A stretch of DNA of 64,000 bases from the NCBI RefSeq assembly GCF_005234135.1, contig NZ_CP039965.1, positions 744,001-808,000 of the forward strand, read 5' to 3'. The stretch is from Pseudorhodobacter turbinis. GTDB lineage: Bacteria > Pseudomonadota > Alphaproteobacteria > Rhodobacterales > Rhodobacteraceae. Numbering within the stretch: the first letter of the stretch is position 1; every line of letters begins with the position of its first letter. The translations under genes were made by a program, and so were the position numbers. The notes under the pieces are model-generated. The model had not been told where the DNA came from, ran no database searches, and saw only the letters and a program-made list of their open reading frames with translations. Positions 26,560 through 35,845 of this stretch are shown here, piece after piece.

Positions 26560-27575
26560 GGCGTGCCTTCCCGCAATTTCGCAGCCATGGCAGGAACATC
26601 CTCTGTGCGCCAGCACGCGCTGACATGCCCTGCGCCCTGATCGACGGCCGGTGGCAGTTCGGCACGGCAACGGTCCACGGCCAGCGGACAGCGCGGCGCA
26701 AACGCACAAGAACTTTGGGCCGCACGCACAAGCGGCACGGTTCCGGGAATTTCGGCAAGCGTCGGGCGCGGGCCGGCCTTCAGGCTTGACCCCAGCTTGG
26801 GCACCGCCCCCAGCAGCCCGACCGTATAAGGATGGCGCGGATTGTGCAGCACATCCGCCACGGCCCCTTGCTCTACCATGCGGCCGGCATACATCACCAC
26901 AACGCGCGACGCCATCTCGGCCACAACGCCAAGATCATGTGTGATCAACATGGTCGCCATGCCAAGACGTGTGGAGAGGTCCCTTAGAATTTCCAGAATT
27001 TGTGCCTGAATCGTGACATCAAGCGCGGTCGTCGGCTCATCCGCGATCAGCAGTTTCGGGTCGCAGGCCAATGCCATTGCGATCATCACCCTTTGCCGCA
27101 TGCCGCCCGACAACTCATGTGGATATTGCGTCAATCGCCGCGCGGGTTCGGGGATCTGGACAAGCTCCAACATCTCCAACGCGCGCGCCCGCGTATCTGT
27201 CGCGTTCAGCCCCATATGCAGGCGCACCGTCTCGCCGATCTGGCGCTGGATGGTCAACACGGGGTTCAGGCTTGTCATTGGCTCTTGAAAGATCATCGCG
27301 ATGTCACGACCGCGCACTTTGCGCATCTGTGCTTCGCTAAGGCCTGCAAGGTCACGCCCATCAAAGCGGATTTGCCCGCCGGTAATCCGCCCGTGGGGTT
27401 CGGGCAACAAGCGCATCGCAGACAGGGCTGTTACGCTTTTGCCGCAGCCGGATTCGCCAACGACGGCCAGCGTCTCCCCCCGCTCTACTTGCAGCGATAG
27501 TCGATCCACGGCCAGAACCTGACCTTGGCGACTGGCAAAAGCCGTCGAAAGCGTATCGATTTCTAACAAGGCCAT
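26556..27575 (-). CDS. Peptide ABC importer, ATPase (DppD/OppD-like)
   Basis: A 339-residue ATPase. Start at 27575 ([13 protein letters not shown]), one base after the TGA of the permease gene. Walker [10 protein letters not shown], signature [10 protein letters not shown], Walker [14 protein letters not shown]. The C-terminal extension has [15 protein letters not shown]. Pairs with the ATPase at 25585-26559. Confidence 0.9.
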   Translation of the reverse strand: MALLEIDTLSTAFASRQGQVLAVDRLSLQVERGETLAVVGESGCGKSVTALSAMRLLPEPHGRITGGQIRFDGRDLAGLSEAQMRKVRGRDIAMIFQEPMTSLNPVLTIQRQIGETVRLHMGLNATDTRARALEMLELVQIPEPARRLTQYPHELSGGMRQRVMIAMALACDPKLLIADEPTTALDVTIQAQILEILRDLSTRLGMATMLITHDLGVVAEMASRVVVMYAGRMVEQGAVADVLHNPRHPYTVGLLGAVPKLGSSLKAGPRPTLAEIPGTVPLVRAAQSSCAFAPRCPLAVDRCRAELPPAVDQGAGHVSACWRTEDVPAMAAKLREGTP

Positions 27576-27576
27576 A

Positions 27577-28446
27577 TCAGCGCACCCGGAAGTTTGGATC
27601 GAGCACATCACGCAGCCCGTCACCGATCATATTCACCGCAAGCACCGTCAGCGCCAGGGCCACACCCGGAAAGATCACCAGATGTGGTGCGATCTGAAAT
27701 ACAAGGCGACCGTCCGAAATCATGTTGCCCCAGCTTGGCACTTCGGGCGGCGTACCGGCACCGATAAAGCTAAGCGCAGCTTCGGTCAGCACCGCCGCGG
27801 CAAAGATATAGCTGCCCTGCACCAACAAAGGCGCAAGCGTATTGGGCAGGATGTGGCGCCAAAGCAGCGCGGGAAAGGGTGTGCCGACAACCAGCGCCGC
27901 CTCGACAAAAGGTCGCTCTTTTAACGAGAGCACTGTACTTCGTACCAACCGGGAAACGCGCGGCACTTCGGATATTGTGATCGCAAGGATCACGTTCCCC
28001 ACACTGGCACCGGTAAGGGCGATCAATGCCACCGCCAAAAGAATAGACGGGATCGCCATCAGCCCATCCATAATGCGCATCACAATAGCATCTATCCAGC
28101 CGACAAACCCGGCCAATAATCCGATGCTTAACCCGATCAAAATTGAGATCGTGGCCACGGACAGCCCGACCATCAGTGAAACCCGCGCACCGTAAACTGT
28201 GCGGCTATAGACATCGCGACCGACCATATCGCCGCCAAACCAGATCTCCATGCTTGGGGGCTTCAACCGCCGCAGACCCGAAAGCGATTGCGGGTCAACC
28301 GTCCCCAGCCAAGGCGCGAGCAGGGCCGCTGCCATCATAACCAACATGATAATGCCACCGATCATGATCGTCGGGTGGCGCAATACATCACCAAGGGTCA
28401 ACCCGTCCGGGGTTGAAGCAGTTGTGGGGGAAACAGCGGCGCTCAA
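27577..28446 (-). CDS. Peptide ABC importer, permease (DppC-like)
   Basis: A 289-residue permease. First helix at residues about 30-52, then IWFGGDMVGRDVYSRTVYGA, the DppC-type block. The EAA-type loop is near LVRSTVLSLKERPFVEAA. It overlaps the upstream permease by four bases. Confidence 0.9.
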   Translation of the reverse strand: MSAAVSPTTASTPDGLTLGDVLRHPTIMIGGIIMLVMMAAALLAPWLGTVDPQSLSGLRRLKPPSMEIWFGGDMVGRDVYSRTVYGARVSLMVGLSVATISILIGLSIGLLAGFVGWIDAIVMRIMDGLMAIPSILLAVALIALTGASVGNVILAITISEVPRVSRLVRSTVLSLKERPFVEAALVVGTPFPALLWRHILPNTLAPLLVQGSYIFAAAVLTEAALSFIGAGTPPEVPSWGNMISDGRLVFQIAPHLVIFPGVALALTVLAVNMIGDGLRDVLDPNFRVR

Positions 28447-29384
28447 TATTTCATCCTCGGATCGAAAAGCCCGTAACTAAGATCAACCAGAAGATTGATC
28501 AGAACGTAAACACCTGACAACGCCAATACCACGCCTTGAATGACAGGATAATCGCGGCGCAGAATTGCATCGACGGTCAGCCGCCCGATGCCGGGAATGT
28601 TGAACACCGTCTCCGTCACGACAACGCCGCTAATGACCGAGCCAAAGCCGATACCCACAATGGTCATAATCGGGATCGCCGCATTTTTAAGTGCATGCCC
28701 CAGCAACATGGACCAAAGGCTCAGGCCTTTGGCGCGGGCCGTACGCATATAATCCTGGCGCAAAACCTCTAGCATGGCGGAACGGGTGATCCGTGCAATA
28801 AGCGCGGCATACACCACCCCAAGCGTAAAGGCGGGTAGGATGAGATGGCTCAGGAAAGGCCAAAGCCCCTCTGACGGCGGTTTGTAGCCCTGGACAGGAA
28901 ACCAGCCAAGCCAGACCGAGAATGCAAAGATCAGCAAGTAACCCAAAACAAAGACCGGCATTGAATAGCCCAGCACGGCAAAGCCCATCGCTATCCGGTC
29001 AGGCGCGCGCCCGGCCTGCCAGGCGGCCACGATGCCAAGCGGCAGCGACAAGGCCAGCGCAAAAAACATGGTCAAAAGCGAAAGCCAAAGCGTTGGCATG
29101 GTGCGCTGTACGATCAGCTCTGCGACGGATTTGCCGAAGAATATCGATTGGCCAAAATCACCCCTCAGTATCCCAAAAGACCATTCAGCAAGCCGCACCA
29201 GATAGGGCCGATCAAGGCCCAGCGCCGTGCGGATACGTGCGATTTCCTCTGGCGTAGCCGTCTCGCCCGCCATCACCAATGCGGGGTCACCCGGACTAAA
29301 GTAGAGCAGCGAGAAGACAACCAGTGCGACCACGACCATCACGGGGATAATCGCCAGCACACGGCGTAGAGTATAGATCAGCAT
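28443..29384 (-). CDS. Peptide ABC importer, permease (DppB-like)
   Basis: A 313-residue permease and first gene of the operon. YTLRRVLAIIPVMVVVALVV starts the N-terminal helix, followed by FSPGDPALVMAGETATPEEI. The EAA-type loop is near RTARAKGLSLWSMLLGHALK. The stretch upstream (29385-29773) has no gene and should hold the promoter. Confidence 0.9.
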   Translation of the reverse strand: MLIYTLRRVLAIIPVMVVVALVVFSLLYFSPGDPALVMAGETATPEEIARIRTALGLDRPYLVRLAEWSFGILRGDFGQSIFFGKSVAELIVQRTMPTLWLSLLTMFFALALSLPLGIVAAWQAGRAPDRIAMGFAVLGYSMPVFVLGYLLIFAFSVWLGWFPVQGYKPPSEGLWPFLSHLILPAFTLGVVYAALIARITRSAMLEVLRQDYMRTARAKGLSLWSMLLGHALKNAAIPIMTIVGIGFGSVISGVVVTETVFNIPGIGRLTVDAILRRDYPVIQGVVLALSGVYVLINLLVDLSYGLFDPRMKY

Positions 29385-29773
29385 CTACTGACCGTTGCCG
29401 GATTGAGAAGGCAGGCTGTCATGGAAACGTGAAATCCTTGAGTGTGCAAATGTAAGGGTTGTGGCGGCAAGCCACCTGTAGTGGACGACTATTACCTGTC
29501 ATGGCTTACCCCGCAACACTTTGTTGCCAATGCGTAAGTTTTCACGCAGACGTGATCCATGCTTGTGATCCCATCAGGCATTCCAGAAATCTGCGCGAAG
29601 TTCGGAGCGCAGCCTGACCATGTCAGCCACCTACAAAAAGCACAGCGAGACTCCAGACCCTTTGCATGGGAATTCATAAAAAATCCTTAAATTCAATCAA
29701 CTTATAGCATCCGCCTTGCCTTCGCATGCCGCAAGTCCTACCAAATAGCTATGACGCAGACAGCGTCCCCCAT
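29385..29773. other. Leader region upstream of the importer operon
   Basis: No supportable gene. GGCAAGCCA and TGGCTTACC (about 29466-29508) could pair. A short minus-strand open frame at 29492-29677 has no recognisable content. The promoter of the operon at 29384 is presumably here. Confidence 0.35.
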
Positions 29774-29922
29774 GACTATGTTGCACAAATCCAGAAGGGG
29801 TTCATGTCGTGAATCCAGTGTGGTAGCTTCCCTGCATAAGCAAACCGACATCACCTACCTATAAGACGACGAACTGGGCTGATTATAACGCGGCGTTAAA
29901 GCGCCGCGGATCACTGACGATC

Positions 29923-29961
29923 CGTTGGCCGGTAGGCGATTACGTGTAATCGCCGTAAGGC
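29923..29961 (+). repeat. Hairpin insert HP9 (39 bp)
   Basis: Lies between the ATC and TGG codons of GSLTI-W. TTGGCC, GGTAG, stem GCGATTAC, loop GT, stem GTAATCGC, CGTAA, GGC. The 8 bp stem is perfect. The outer CCC/GGG pair of other members is GCC/GGC here, a paired change. Confidence 0.85.
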
Positions 29962-30058
29962 TGGTTCGGTCCCGAGATGAGCTGGGATGCCGAACCTTCC
30001 GGCAAGCGGGGCAGGTCGCGGACATTTAGTGACGCTGCCATCCAGACGTGCCTGACCA

Positions 30059-30099
30059 CTGCCCTCTCAGGCATTGCTGCGCACTACCCTGCCGGGCAG
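30059..30099 (-). repeat. Hairpin insert HP10 (41 bp) replacing part of the transposase
   Basis: Minus-strand order: CTGCCC, GGCAG, GGTAGTGC, GCA, GCAATGCC, TGAGA, GGGCAG. It joins CLT directly to DSTGIK, so about 180 bases of transposase are missing where it sits. Confidence 0.8.
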
Positions 30100-30196
30100 C
30101 GGACAGCACTGGCATCAAGGTCGAGGGTGAAGGCGAATGGAACGCCCGCAAGCACGGCGGCCCCAAGCGACGCGTCTGGCGCAAGATCCACATCCA

Positions 30197-30237
30197 CTGC
30201 CCGGTAGGCGATTGCAAAGCAATCTGCCGAGAGGGGG
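30197..30237 (+). repeat. Hairpin insert HP11 (41 bp)
   Basis: CTGCCC, GGTAG, GCGATTGC, AAA, GCAATCTGC, CGAGA, GGG, between the KIHI and IDEQ blocks. HP7 in copy #3 ends at the same IDEQ boundary. Confidence 0.85.
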
Positions 30238-30575
30238 TATCGATGAGCAAACGCTGGAAGCCAGAGCGGTTGAGATCACGGGCAGCAATACCGGTGATGC
30301 ACCGATGTTACCTCATCTGCTCAACCAGATCCCACGCGATCAGCAGATCGGCAGCGTAACTGCGGATGGTGCATACGACACGCGCCGATGCCATAACGCC
30401 ATTGCCGATCATGGAGCCTCTGCGGTCATCCCCCCGCGTAGAAATGCCCAGCCATGGAAGCCAACCACTGCCGGGGCCATGGCAGGAACGACGCACTCCG
30501 CGCATCAAGATATCTGGGTCGGGCACTCTGGCGAAACTGGAGCGGATACCTCCGCCGGAGCCGCGTCGAGACAAA

Positions 30576-30616
30576 CCCTTTCGGGCTCATGCTTCGCATA
30601 ACCCTGCCGGGCAGCG
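30576..30616 (-). repeat. Hairpin insert HP12 (41 bp)
   Basis: Same insert and site as HP1, HP2 and HP8, between VETK and MHCMK. Confidence 0.8.
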
Positions 30617-30882
30617 GATGCATTGCATGAAACTGCTGGGCCAGGGCCTAATGGCGCGCGACTTTGACCGCCAGGTCGCCGAGGTTCAAGTGCGCGTTGC
30701 GATCCTGAACGGCTACACCGCGCTTGGCATCCCCGTCACGGAAGCCGTGGGGTAAATCCGTCTGAGATAAGGGGAGAGCCGTCCGTCAGCTGATTTGAGC
30801 AACAGAGTCAGCCAAGAGCAATGGCGGTGACACGAAGCCGAAATTGCAATTCACGATACTGGAAAAAGAATCCGCATGCCCC

Positions 30883-30897
30883 TAGACGACTGGTCTA
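30883..30897. promoter_or_regulatory. TetR operator, site 1
   Basis: TAGACGACTGGTCTA, an inverted repeat TAGAC-N5-GTCTA, 21-35 bases upstream of the TetR start. The same box recurs at 31530-31544 ahead of yqhD. It resembles NemR-type boxes (TAGACC/GGTCTA). Confidence 0.75.
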
Positions 30898-30917
30898 ATT
30901 ATGCCTATGTATCCCCT

Positions 30918-31508
30918 ATGAGCACACAAACCAAAGATACACGCAGTCACATTTTATCCGTTGGGCGCAGCCTGACGGCGCGGCAGGGATATTCTGGCGT
31001 GGGGCTGAATGAACTGTTGAAAGCAGCGGGCGTGCCCAAAGGCTCCTTCTACCACTACTTTGCGTCCAAAGAGGCTTATGGTTGCGCGCTACTCGATGAT
31101 TTTGTCTCACAATACCACGCTAGTCTTGGCGAAACGCTGCTCGATTCCAAGCTTGATGCACGCGCACGGTTGCTGCGTTATTTTGAGGGCTGGCTACAAA
31201 AACAAACCGGGCCAAACCTGCAGGACCGCTGCCTCGTGGTGAAGCTATCTGCCGAGGTGGCCGATCTTTCACCGGATATGAGCAAAATCTTGCAGCGCGG
31301 CGTTACTGACATCATCACAAGCCTGACCGAAACCATTGAAGAGGGCATCAACGAAGGCTCGATTGCCCCGATCAAAGACATCCAGAGCGTCGCCCAATCA
31401 ATCTATCACCAGTGGCTAGGCGCCAGCCTTATTGCAGGGCTGACACAGGACAGCACCCCCTTGGACGCCGCGCTAAGATCGACGGACATCGCAATCCCAC
31501 CCCCATAA
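30918..31508 (+). CDS. TetR/AcrR-family regulator (NemR-like)
   Basis: A 196-residue regulator; start at 30918 (MSTQTKDTRSHILSVGRSL). The HTH is residues 20-55, with GYSGVGLNELLKAAGVPKGS then FYHYFASKEAYG. NemR-type regulators sense electrophiles through Cys; here Cys occurs at YGCALL and DRCLVV, the latter at the position of the sensing Cys in NemR. It probably represses itself and the three-gene operon downstream through the two TAGAC-N5-GTCTA boxes. Confidence 0.82.
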   Translation: MSTQTKDTRSHILSVGRSLTARQGYSGVGLNELLKAAGVPKGSFYHYFASKEAYGCALLDDFVSQYHASLGETLLDSKLDARARLLRYFEGWLQKQTGPNLQDRCLVVKLSAEVADLSPDMSKILQRGVTDIITSLTETIEEGINEGSIAPIKDIQSVAQSIYHQWLGASLIAGLTQDSTPLDAALRSTDIAIPPP

Positions 31509-31529
31509 GCCATTTTTTTGCCGCAAACC

Positions 31530-31544
31530 TAGACGACCGGTCTA
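31530..31544. promoter_or_regulatory. TetR operator, site 2
   Basis: TAGACGACCGGTCTA, 14 of 15 bases as at 30883-30897, 75-89 bases ahead of yqhD. Two copies around one regulator and one target operon are strong evidence for a shared operator. Confidence 0.78.
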
Positions 31545-31618
31545 TTTATACGTCGAAACCATACACCGTGCAGCGACATTGAGATGTGCCTGCGCACTTT
31601 AATCAAAGGAAACCACCC

Positions 31619-32776
31619 ATGAACAACTTCGATTTGCACAACCCGACACATATTCTTTTTGGCAAAGGTCGTATCGCGGATCTTGATGCCCAAATACCGG
31701 CGCAAGCAAAGGTTCTGCTTCTTTATGGCGGCGGTAGCGCCGAACGAACCGGCGTTCTGGGCCAAGTCCGGTCCGCACTTGGCAATCGCACGGTTGTTGA
31801 ATTCGGTGGAATTGAGCCGAACCCACGCTTTGCCACTGCGATCAAAGCTGTGGATGTGATCGCCGAGCATGGCATCACTTTCCTGTTGGCTGTCGGCGGC
31901 GGTTCCGTCATTGATGCAACCAAGTTCATCGCAGCGGCGGCCAAGTACGACGGCGATGCATGGGAAATTCTGACCTCTATGGGCAGCGTTGTGAAATCCG
32001 CGATGCCGTTTGGCACAGTGCTAACCTTGCCCGCAACAGGGTCCGAGATGAACCCCGGCTCTGTCATTACACATGCCGAAAAAGGTGCGAAACTGCCGTT
32101 TATGACCGCGCATTGCTATCCCGTTTTCTCTATCCTTGACCCAGAGCTTACCTACACGCTGCCCCCGCGCCAGATCGCGAATGGCGTGGCCGATGCTTTC
32201 GTGCATATTATCGAACAGTATCTGACATACCCCGTCGCAGCCTCTGTTCAGGACGGCTTTGCCGAAACGCTTTTGCGCACGCTGATCGAGCTGGGCCCTA
32301 AGGCGCTGGAAACGCCAGATGACTACGACATCCGCGCCAATCTGATGTGGACCGCAACACTTGCCTTGAACGGTCTGATCGGCGCAGGCGTGCCGCAAGA
32401 CTGGGCAAGCCATATGATCGGGCATGAAATCACCGCGTTAAATGACACAGATCACGCCCGTACTTTGGCCGTTGTTCTGCCCGCCTTGATGCAAGACCAG
32501 CGCGGCCCCAAGCGCGAAAAGCTGCTGCAATATGCGGCCAATGTTTGGAACATTCGCGAAGGCGACGACGACACGCGCATCGACGCCGCGATTGATGCAA
32601 CCCGGAACTTTTTCCACGCAATGGGGATCGACACCCGCCTTGGGGACTATGGCCTTGGGGCACCCGACATCGACCTGCTTGTCGCAGCCCTGGAAAGCCA
32701 CGGCATGACCGCACTTGGTGAAAACCAGGCCATTACACCAGACACCGCGCGCCGCATTCTTAACGCAGCACTGTAA
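31619..32776 (+). CDS. yqhD: NADPH-dependent aldehyde reductase YqhD (iron-containing ADH family)
   Basis: A 385-residue protein close to E. coli YqhD throughout: MNNFDLHNPTHILFGKGRI, then EFGGIEPNP, AVGGGSVIDATKFIAAAA, LPATGSEMNPG, and PPRQIANGVADAFVHIIEQY. Metal ligands are the Asp and His of ADAFVH and two His of GHEITALNDTDHA. Start at 31619, after AAAGGA. It reduces short toxic aldehydes (acrolein, malondialdehyde, methylglyoxal-type) with NADPH. First gene of an operon with CurA and a DJ-1-like protein. Confidence 0.93.
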   Translation: MNNFDLHNPTHILFGKGRIADLDAQIPAQAKVLLLYGGGSAERTGVLGQVRSALGNRTVVEFGGIEPNPRFATAIKAVDVIAEHGITFLLAVGGGSVIDATKFIAAAAKYDGDAWEILTSMGSVVKSAMPFGTVLTLPATGSEMNPGSVITHAEKGAKLPFMTAHCYPVFSILDPELTYTLPPRQIANGVADAFVHIIEQYLTYPVAASVQDGFAETLLRTLIELGPKALETPDDYDIRANLMWTATLALNGLIGAGVPQDWASHMIGHEITALNDTDHARTLAVVLPALMQDQRGPKREKLLQYAANVWNIREGDDDTRIDAAIDATRNFFHAMGIDTRLGDYGLGAPDIDLLVAALESHGMTALGENQAITPDTARRILNAAL

Positions 32777-32788
32777 GAGGGCTCAATC

Positions 32789-33823
32789 ATGACACAGACA
32801 ACAACAACCAATCGGCAGCTTGTTTTGGCGACGCGTCCAAAGGGCGCACCGACCAGAGACACCCTAACCCTTAAGGAAACCACGATCCCCACAGCGGGCG
32901 CAGATCAGATGCTGTTGCGCACTGAATTTCTGTCGCTTGACCCTTACATGCGCGGCCGGATGAGCGATGCCCCCTCCTACGCCCCACCCGTTGAGATTGG
33001 CGGCGTGATGGTTGGTGGCACAGTGGCGCAGGTTATCACATCCAATGTCGACGGGTTTGCTGAGGGTGACTTTGTTCTCAGCTTCAATGGCTGGCAGGAT
33101 TACGCCCTATCGGATGGCACGGGTGTGACCAACCTTGGCAAAACGCCGGATCACCCGTCATGGGCGCTTGGTATCCTCGGGATGCCCGGCTTTACGGCAT
33201 GGGCTGGACTAACACGGATTGGTGAGCCAAAGGCAGGAGAGACGATTGTTGTCGCCGCAGCCACCGGCCCGGTCGGTGCTACGGTTGGTCAAATCGGCAA
33301 ACTTTTGGGGTGCCGCGTCGTAGGCATCGCAGGTGGGCGAGATAAATGTGCCTATGCGGTGAACGAATTGGGCTTTGACGCCTGTATTGACCACAAAGCC
33401 GATGACTTTGCCGATCAGCTGGGCAAAGCGACGCCCAATGGCATCGATGTCTATTATGAGAATGTTGGCGGCAAGGTCCTTGATGCCGTTATCCCATTGC
33501 TAAACCCCAACGCGAGGGTACCGGTTTGTGGGTTAATCTCGCAATATAACGCAACCGCACTGCCAAATGGCCCTGATCGTATGAATTGGTTAATGGGTCA
33601 GATTTTGCGCAAAAAGGTCAAGGTTCAGGGCTTTATCATTTTTGATGATTTCGGCCACCTCTACCCTGAATTCGCCAAGGAAATGTCTGCGTGGATTGAG
33701 ACGGGTAAAATCAAATATCGCGAAGAGATCATCGACGGCTTGGAAAATGCACCCGAGGCTTTTGTCGGACTTTTGAACGGCGAAAACTTTGGCAAGCGCG
33801 TGATCCGCGTTGGCAATAAATGA
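32789..33823 (+). CDS. curA: NADPH-dependent enone/curcumin reductase (CurA-like MDR)
   Basis: A 344-residue medium-chain reductase without zinc ligands. The N-terminal ETTIPTAGADQMLLRTEFLS and the LDPYMRGRM block, then AAATGPVGATVGQIGKLLGC (nucleotide-binding), YYENVGGKVLDAV and VQGFIIFDDF, match CurA/LTB4DH-type enzymes. It reduces the C=C bond of alpha,beta-unsaturated carbonyls. Twelve bases after yqhD, so one transcript; both remove reactive carbonyls. Confidence 0.9.
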   Translation: MTQTTTTNRQLVLATRPKGAPTRDTLTLKETTIPTAGADQMLLRTEFLSLDPYMRGRMSDAPSYAPPVEIGGVMVGGTVAQVITSNVDGFAEGDFVLSFNGWQDYALSDGTGVTNLGKTPDHPSWALGILGMPGFTAWAGLTRIGEPKAGETIVVAAATGPVGATVGQIGKLLGCRVVGIAGGRDKCAYAVNELGFDACIDHKADDFADQLGKATPNGIDVYYENVGGKVLDAVIPLLNPNARVPVCGLISQYNATALPNGPDRMNWLMGQILRKKVKVQGFIIFDDFGHLYPEFAKEMSAWIETGKIKYREEIIDGLENAPEAFVGLLNGENFGKRVIRVGNK

Positions 33824-33834
33824 AGGATATAGTC

Positions 33835-34512
33835 ATGAAAATTCTTATGGTTCTCACCTCACACGATAAAATGGGCGACACGGGCAAGAAAACCGGCTTT
33901 TGGCTGGAGGAATTCGCAGCCCCCTATTACGTCTTCAAAGACGCAGGGGCCGAGATCACCATCGCGTCGCCCAAAGGGGGGCAGCCACCCATTGACCCCT
34001 CCAGCGATGATGACGGTGCCCAGACGGACGACACGCGTCGTTTCAAGGCCGATGCTGATGCGCAAAAACAGCTTGCGACGACGCTTGAACTTGCCGACGT
34101 GACAGAGACCGGCTTTGACGCGATTTTCTATCCCGGTGGCCACGGCCCGCTTTGGGATCTTGCCGAAGATGCCGACAGCAAGCGCCTGATCGAAGCCTTT
34201 GCCGCAGCAGACCATCCCGTTGGTGCCGTTTGTCACGCCCCGGCCGTGTTCCGCCATACGCTTGGGACAGACGGAAAACCCTTGGTTTCGGGGCGCCGCG
34301 TAACGGGCTTCACCAACACCGAAGAAGAGGCTGTTGGCCTGACAGACATCGTTCCATTTTTGGTGGAGGATATGTTGAAAGCCAAAGGTGGTGCCTATGA
34401 AAAGGGTGCGGATTGGGCAAGCTTTGTGCTGCGCGATGGCAAGCTGGTAACAGGGCAAAACCCTGCGTCCTCGGCTGCAGCGGCACAGGAAATTCTGGCC
34501 CTGCTGGCATAA
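33835..34512 (+). CDS. DJ-1/PfpI-type class I glutamine amidotransferase-like protein (Hsp31/glyoxalase III-like)
   Basis: A 225-residue protein. Start at 33835 with AAGGA eight bases upstream. Conserved site: Glu in GFWLEEFAAPYY (25/26), Cys133 in VGAVCHAPAV on the nucleophile elbow, and YPGGHGPLWDL. This is the Hsp31-like subgroup, several members of which turn methylglyoxal into lactate without glutathione. Third gene of the operon; the three together read as electrophile and dicarbonyl detoxification. Confidence 0.88.
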   Translation: MKILMVLTSHDKMGDTGKKTGFWLEEFAAPYYVFKDAGAEITIASPKGGQPPIDPSSDDDGAQTDDTRRFKADADAQKQLATTLELADVTETGFDAIFYPGGHGPLWDLAEDADSKRLIEAFAAADHPVGAVCHAPAVFRHTLGTDGKPLVSGRRVTGFTNTEEEAVGLTDIVPFLVEDMLKAKGGAYEKGADWASFVLRDGKLVTGQNPASSAAAAQEILALLA

Positions 34513-34972
34513 AGCCCCGTCTAAAGCATTTCTCCTAGGCAATCTGAAGAGTATTTGGACCGTCTGGCTCGTCTTCTGAACTTTCACGCTTCGGAAGCTA
34601 CGCGTTGCCTGCGCGACCGAAATGAGACGAGGAAGCTGAATGCTGGTGGGTCGATCATGTAAAAGCTGACCCGAAAGTGTGCTGACAACCGCGGGCGTTT
34701 CGCTGGGAACGAGGTGTCCAGCGCGATCAAGAATGTCGAGGGCGTCGCTATCCGGTCGCGCTAATGTCGCGTCGAGAGGACCGCCAGGCTCCATCCACCG
34801 CAGAACCACGCGTTTCGCTTGGTCCAAGTTGTGCAGGTAACTCAAATCGCCGTTTTTTGTATTCGGGCAGGTTTATTAGCCACTTTGCAGCCTTTGGCCA
34901 GCCGTCGATACGAGGGGGCAGACCAAAAACTATACTACAAACACCGGTAAAACGTCATTAGTTACGTCTTTC
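34513..34972. other. Gap with an unrecognised minus-strand fragment
   Basis: From 34845 down to about 34520 the minus strand is open and reads like coding sequence (KRVVLRWMEPGGPLDA, DALDILDRAGHLVPSE), but I do not recognise it, and further on it runs antisense to the DJ-1-like gene. It may be the end of a lost gene. The rest up to the IS3 boundary holds nothing I can name. Confidence 0.3.
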
Positions 34973-35011
34973 GGTAATCGCCCCCTTTTTAACGGGGTGC
35001 ATCTGTAGAAC

Positions 35012-35845
35012 TTACGCGGCCATTTTCAGTTTCATAGCGGGTGTGATGCCGCCGATGCCCATGTTCGGGCGGTCGTTGTTATATGTCCAGAGCCATTGTG
35101 TGGCCTGATCCTGAGCCTCCTCGATGCTTTCGATGATGTATTGATCCAGCCATTCATGCCGAACCGTCCGGTTGTAGCGCTCGACATAGGCGTTCTGCTG
35201 GGGCTGTCCGGGTTGGATGTGCTGGATCGTAACACTATGTTTCTCAGCCCATTTTCTCAGTGTTTCGCTGATATATTCCGGCCCATTGTCGACCCTGATC
35301 GTGCCCGGTTTTCCGCGCCATTCGATAATGCGATCAAGGCTGCGGATGACCCGTTCGGCAGGGAGCGAGAAATCAACCTCGATCCCCAGCCCTTCGCGGT
35401 TGAAGTCGTCCAACACATTCAAAAGCCGAAAAGCCCTGCCGTCGCCGAGGCGATCCGCCATGAAGTCCATGGACCAGGTCACATTCGGTCTGTTCGGGAC
35501 CGCCAGAACGTCAGGCTTCTCCCGTTTCAGCCGCTTGCGCGGCTTGATGCGCAGGTTCAGTTCCAGCTCACAGTAGATCCGGTAGACCCGCTTGTGGTTC
35601 CACGGATGCCCCTTCACGTTGCGCAAATGCAGGAAACACAGGCCAAATCCCCAAGTCTTGCGCGCATCCGTCAGCCCTGTCAGCAGATCGGCGATCACCT
35701 CGTTCTCGTCTTTCAGCTTCGGGCTGTAACGATAGCAGGTCTCGCTGACCTCGAAGGCCCGGCACGCCAGCGCGATGCTGACGCCCCGTCGCTCTACCGC
35801 CGTTTCGGCCATCTCGCGGCGCTGAGATGGCCCCGTTACTTTTTT
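35012..35845 (-). CDS. IS3-family transposase OrfB (copy 1)
   Basis: About 270 residues of DDE integrase, made by -1 frameshift from OrfA at the A6G run. HTH_21-type N-terminus ([20 protein letters not shown]), then WSMDFMAD (first Asp), [11 protein letters not shown] (second Asp), and the Glu of [15 protein letters not shown]. Intact to TAA. An internal ATG ([11 protein letters not shown]) could also start a separate OrfB. Confidence 0.9.
   Translation of the reverse strand, partial: KKVTGPSQRREMAETAVERRGVSIALACRAFEVSETCYRYSPKLKDENEVIADLLTGLTDARKTWGFGLCFLHLRNVKGHPWNHKRVYRIYCELELNLRIKPRKRLKREKPDVLAVPNRPNVTWSMDFMADRLGDGRAFRLLNVLDDFNREGLGIEVDFSLPAERVIRSLDRIIEWRGKPGTIRVDNGPEYISETLRKWAEKHSVTIQHIQPGQPQQNAYVERYNRTVRHEWLDQYIIESIEEAQDQATQWLWTYNNDRPNMGIGGITPAMKLKMAA

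Larger units (their letters stand above)
29774..30809 (+). mobile_element. IS5-family copy #4, both ends present, four hairpin inserts
   Basis: Terminal repeats GACTATGTTGCACAAATCC at 29774 and the complement of GACTCTGTTGCTCAAATCAG ending at 30809. The most complete copy of this lineage. The transposase opens near 29845 and its last block (MKLLGQGLMARDFDR to ALGIPVTEAVG) ends at 30755. Hairpins interrupt it at 29923 (39 bp), 30059 (41 bp, replacing about 60 codons), 30197 (41 bp) and 30576 (41 bp). Between them the frame is good: DSTGIKVEGEGEWNARKHGG and ADGAYDTRRCHNAIADHGAS. Not functional as it stands. Confidence 0.85.

Noticed and set aside
33859..34845. A 328-codon minus-strand frame opposite the DJ-1-like gene
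   Set aside because: Most of it is antisense to a well-supported gene with clear motifs and a ribosome-binding site. Only the part beyond 34520 is left open as an unassigned fragment.
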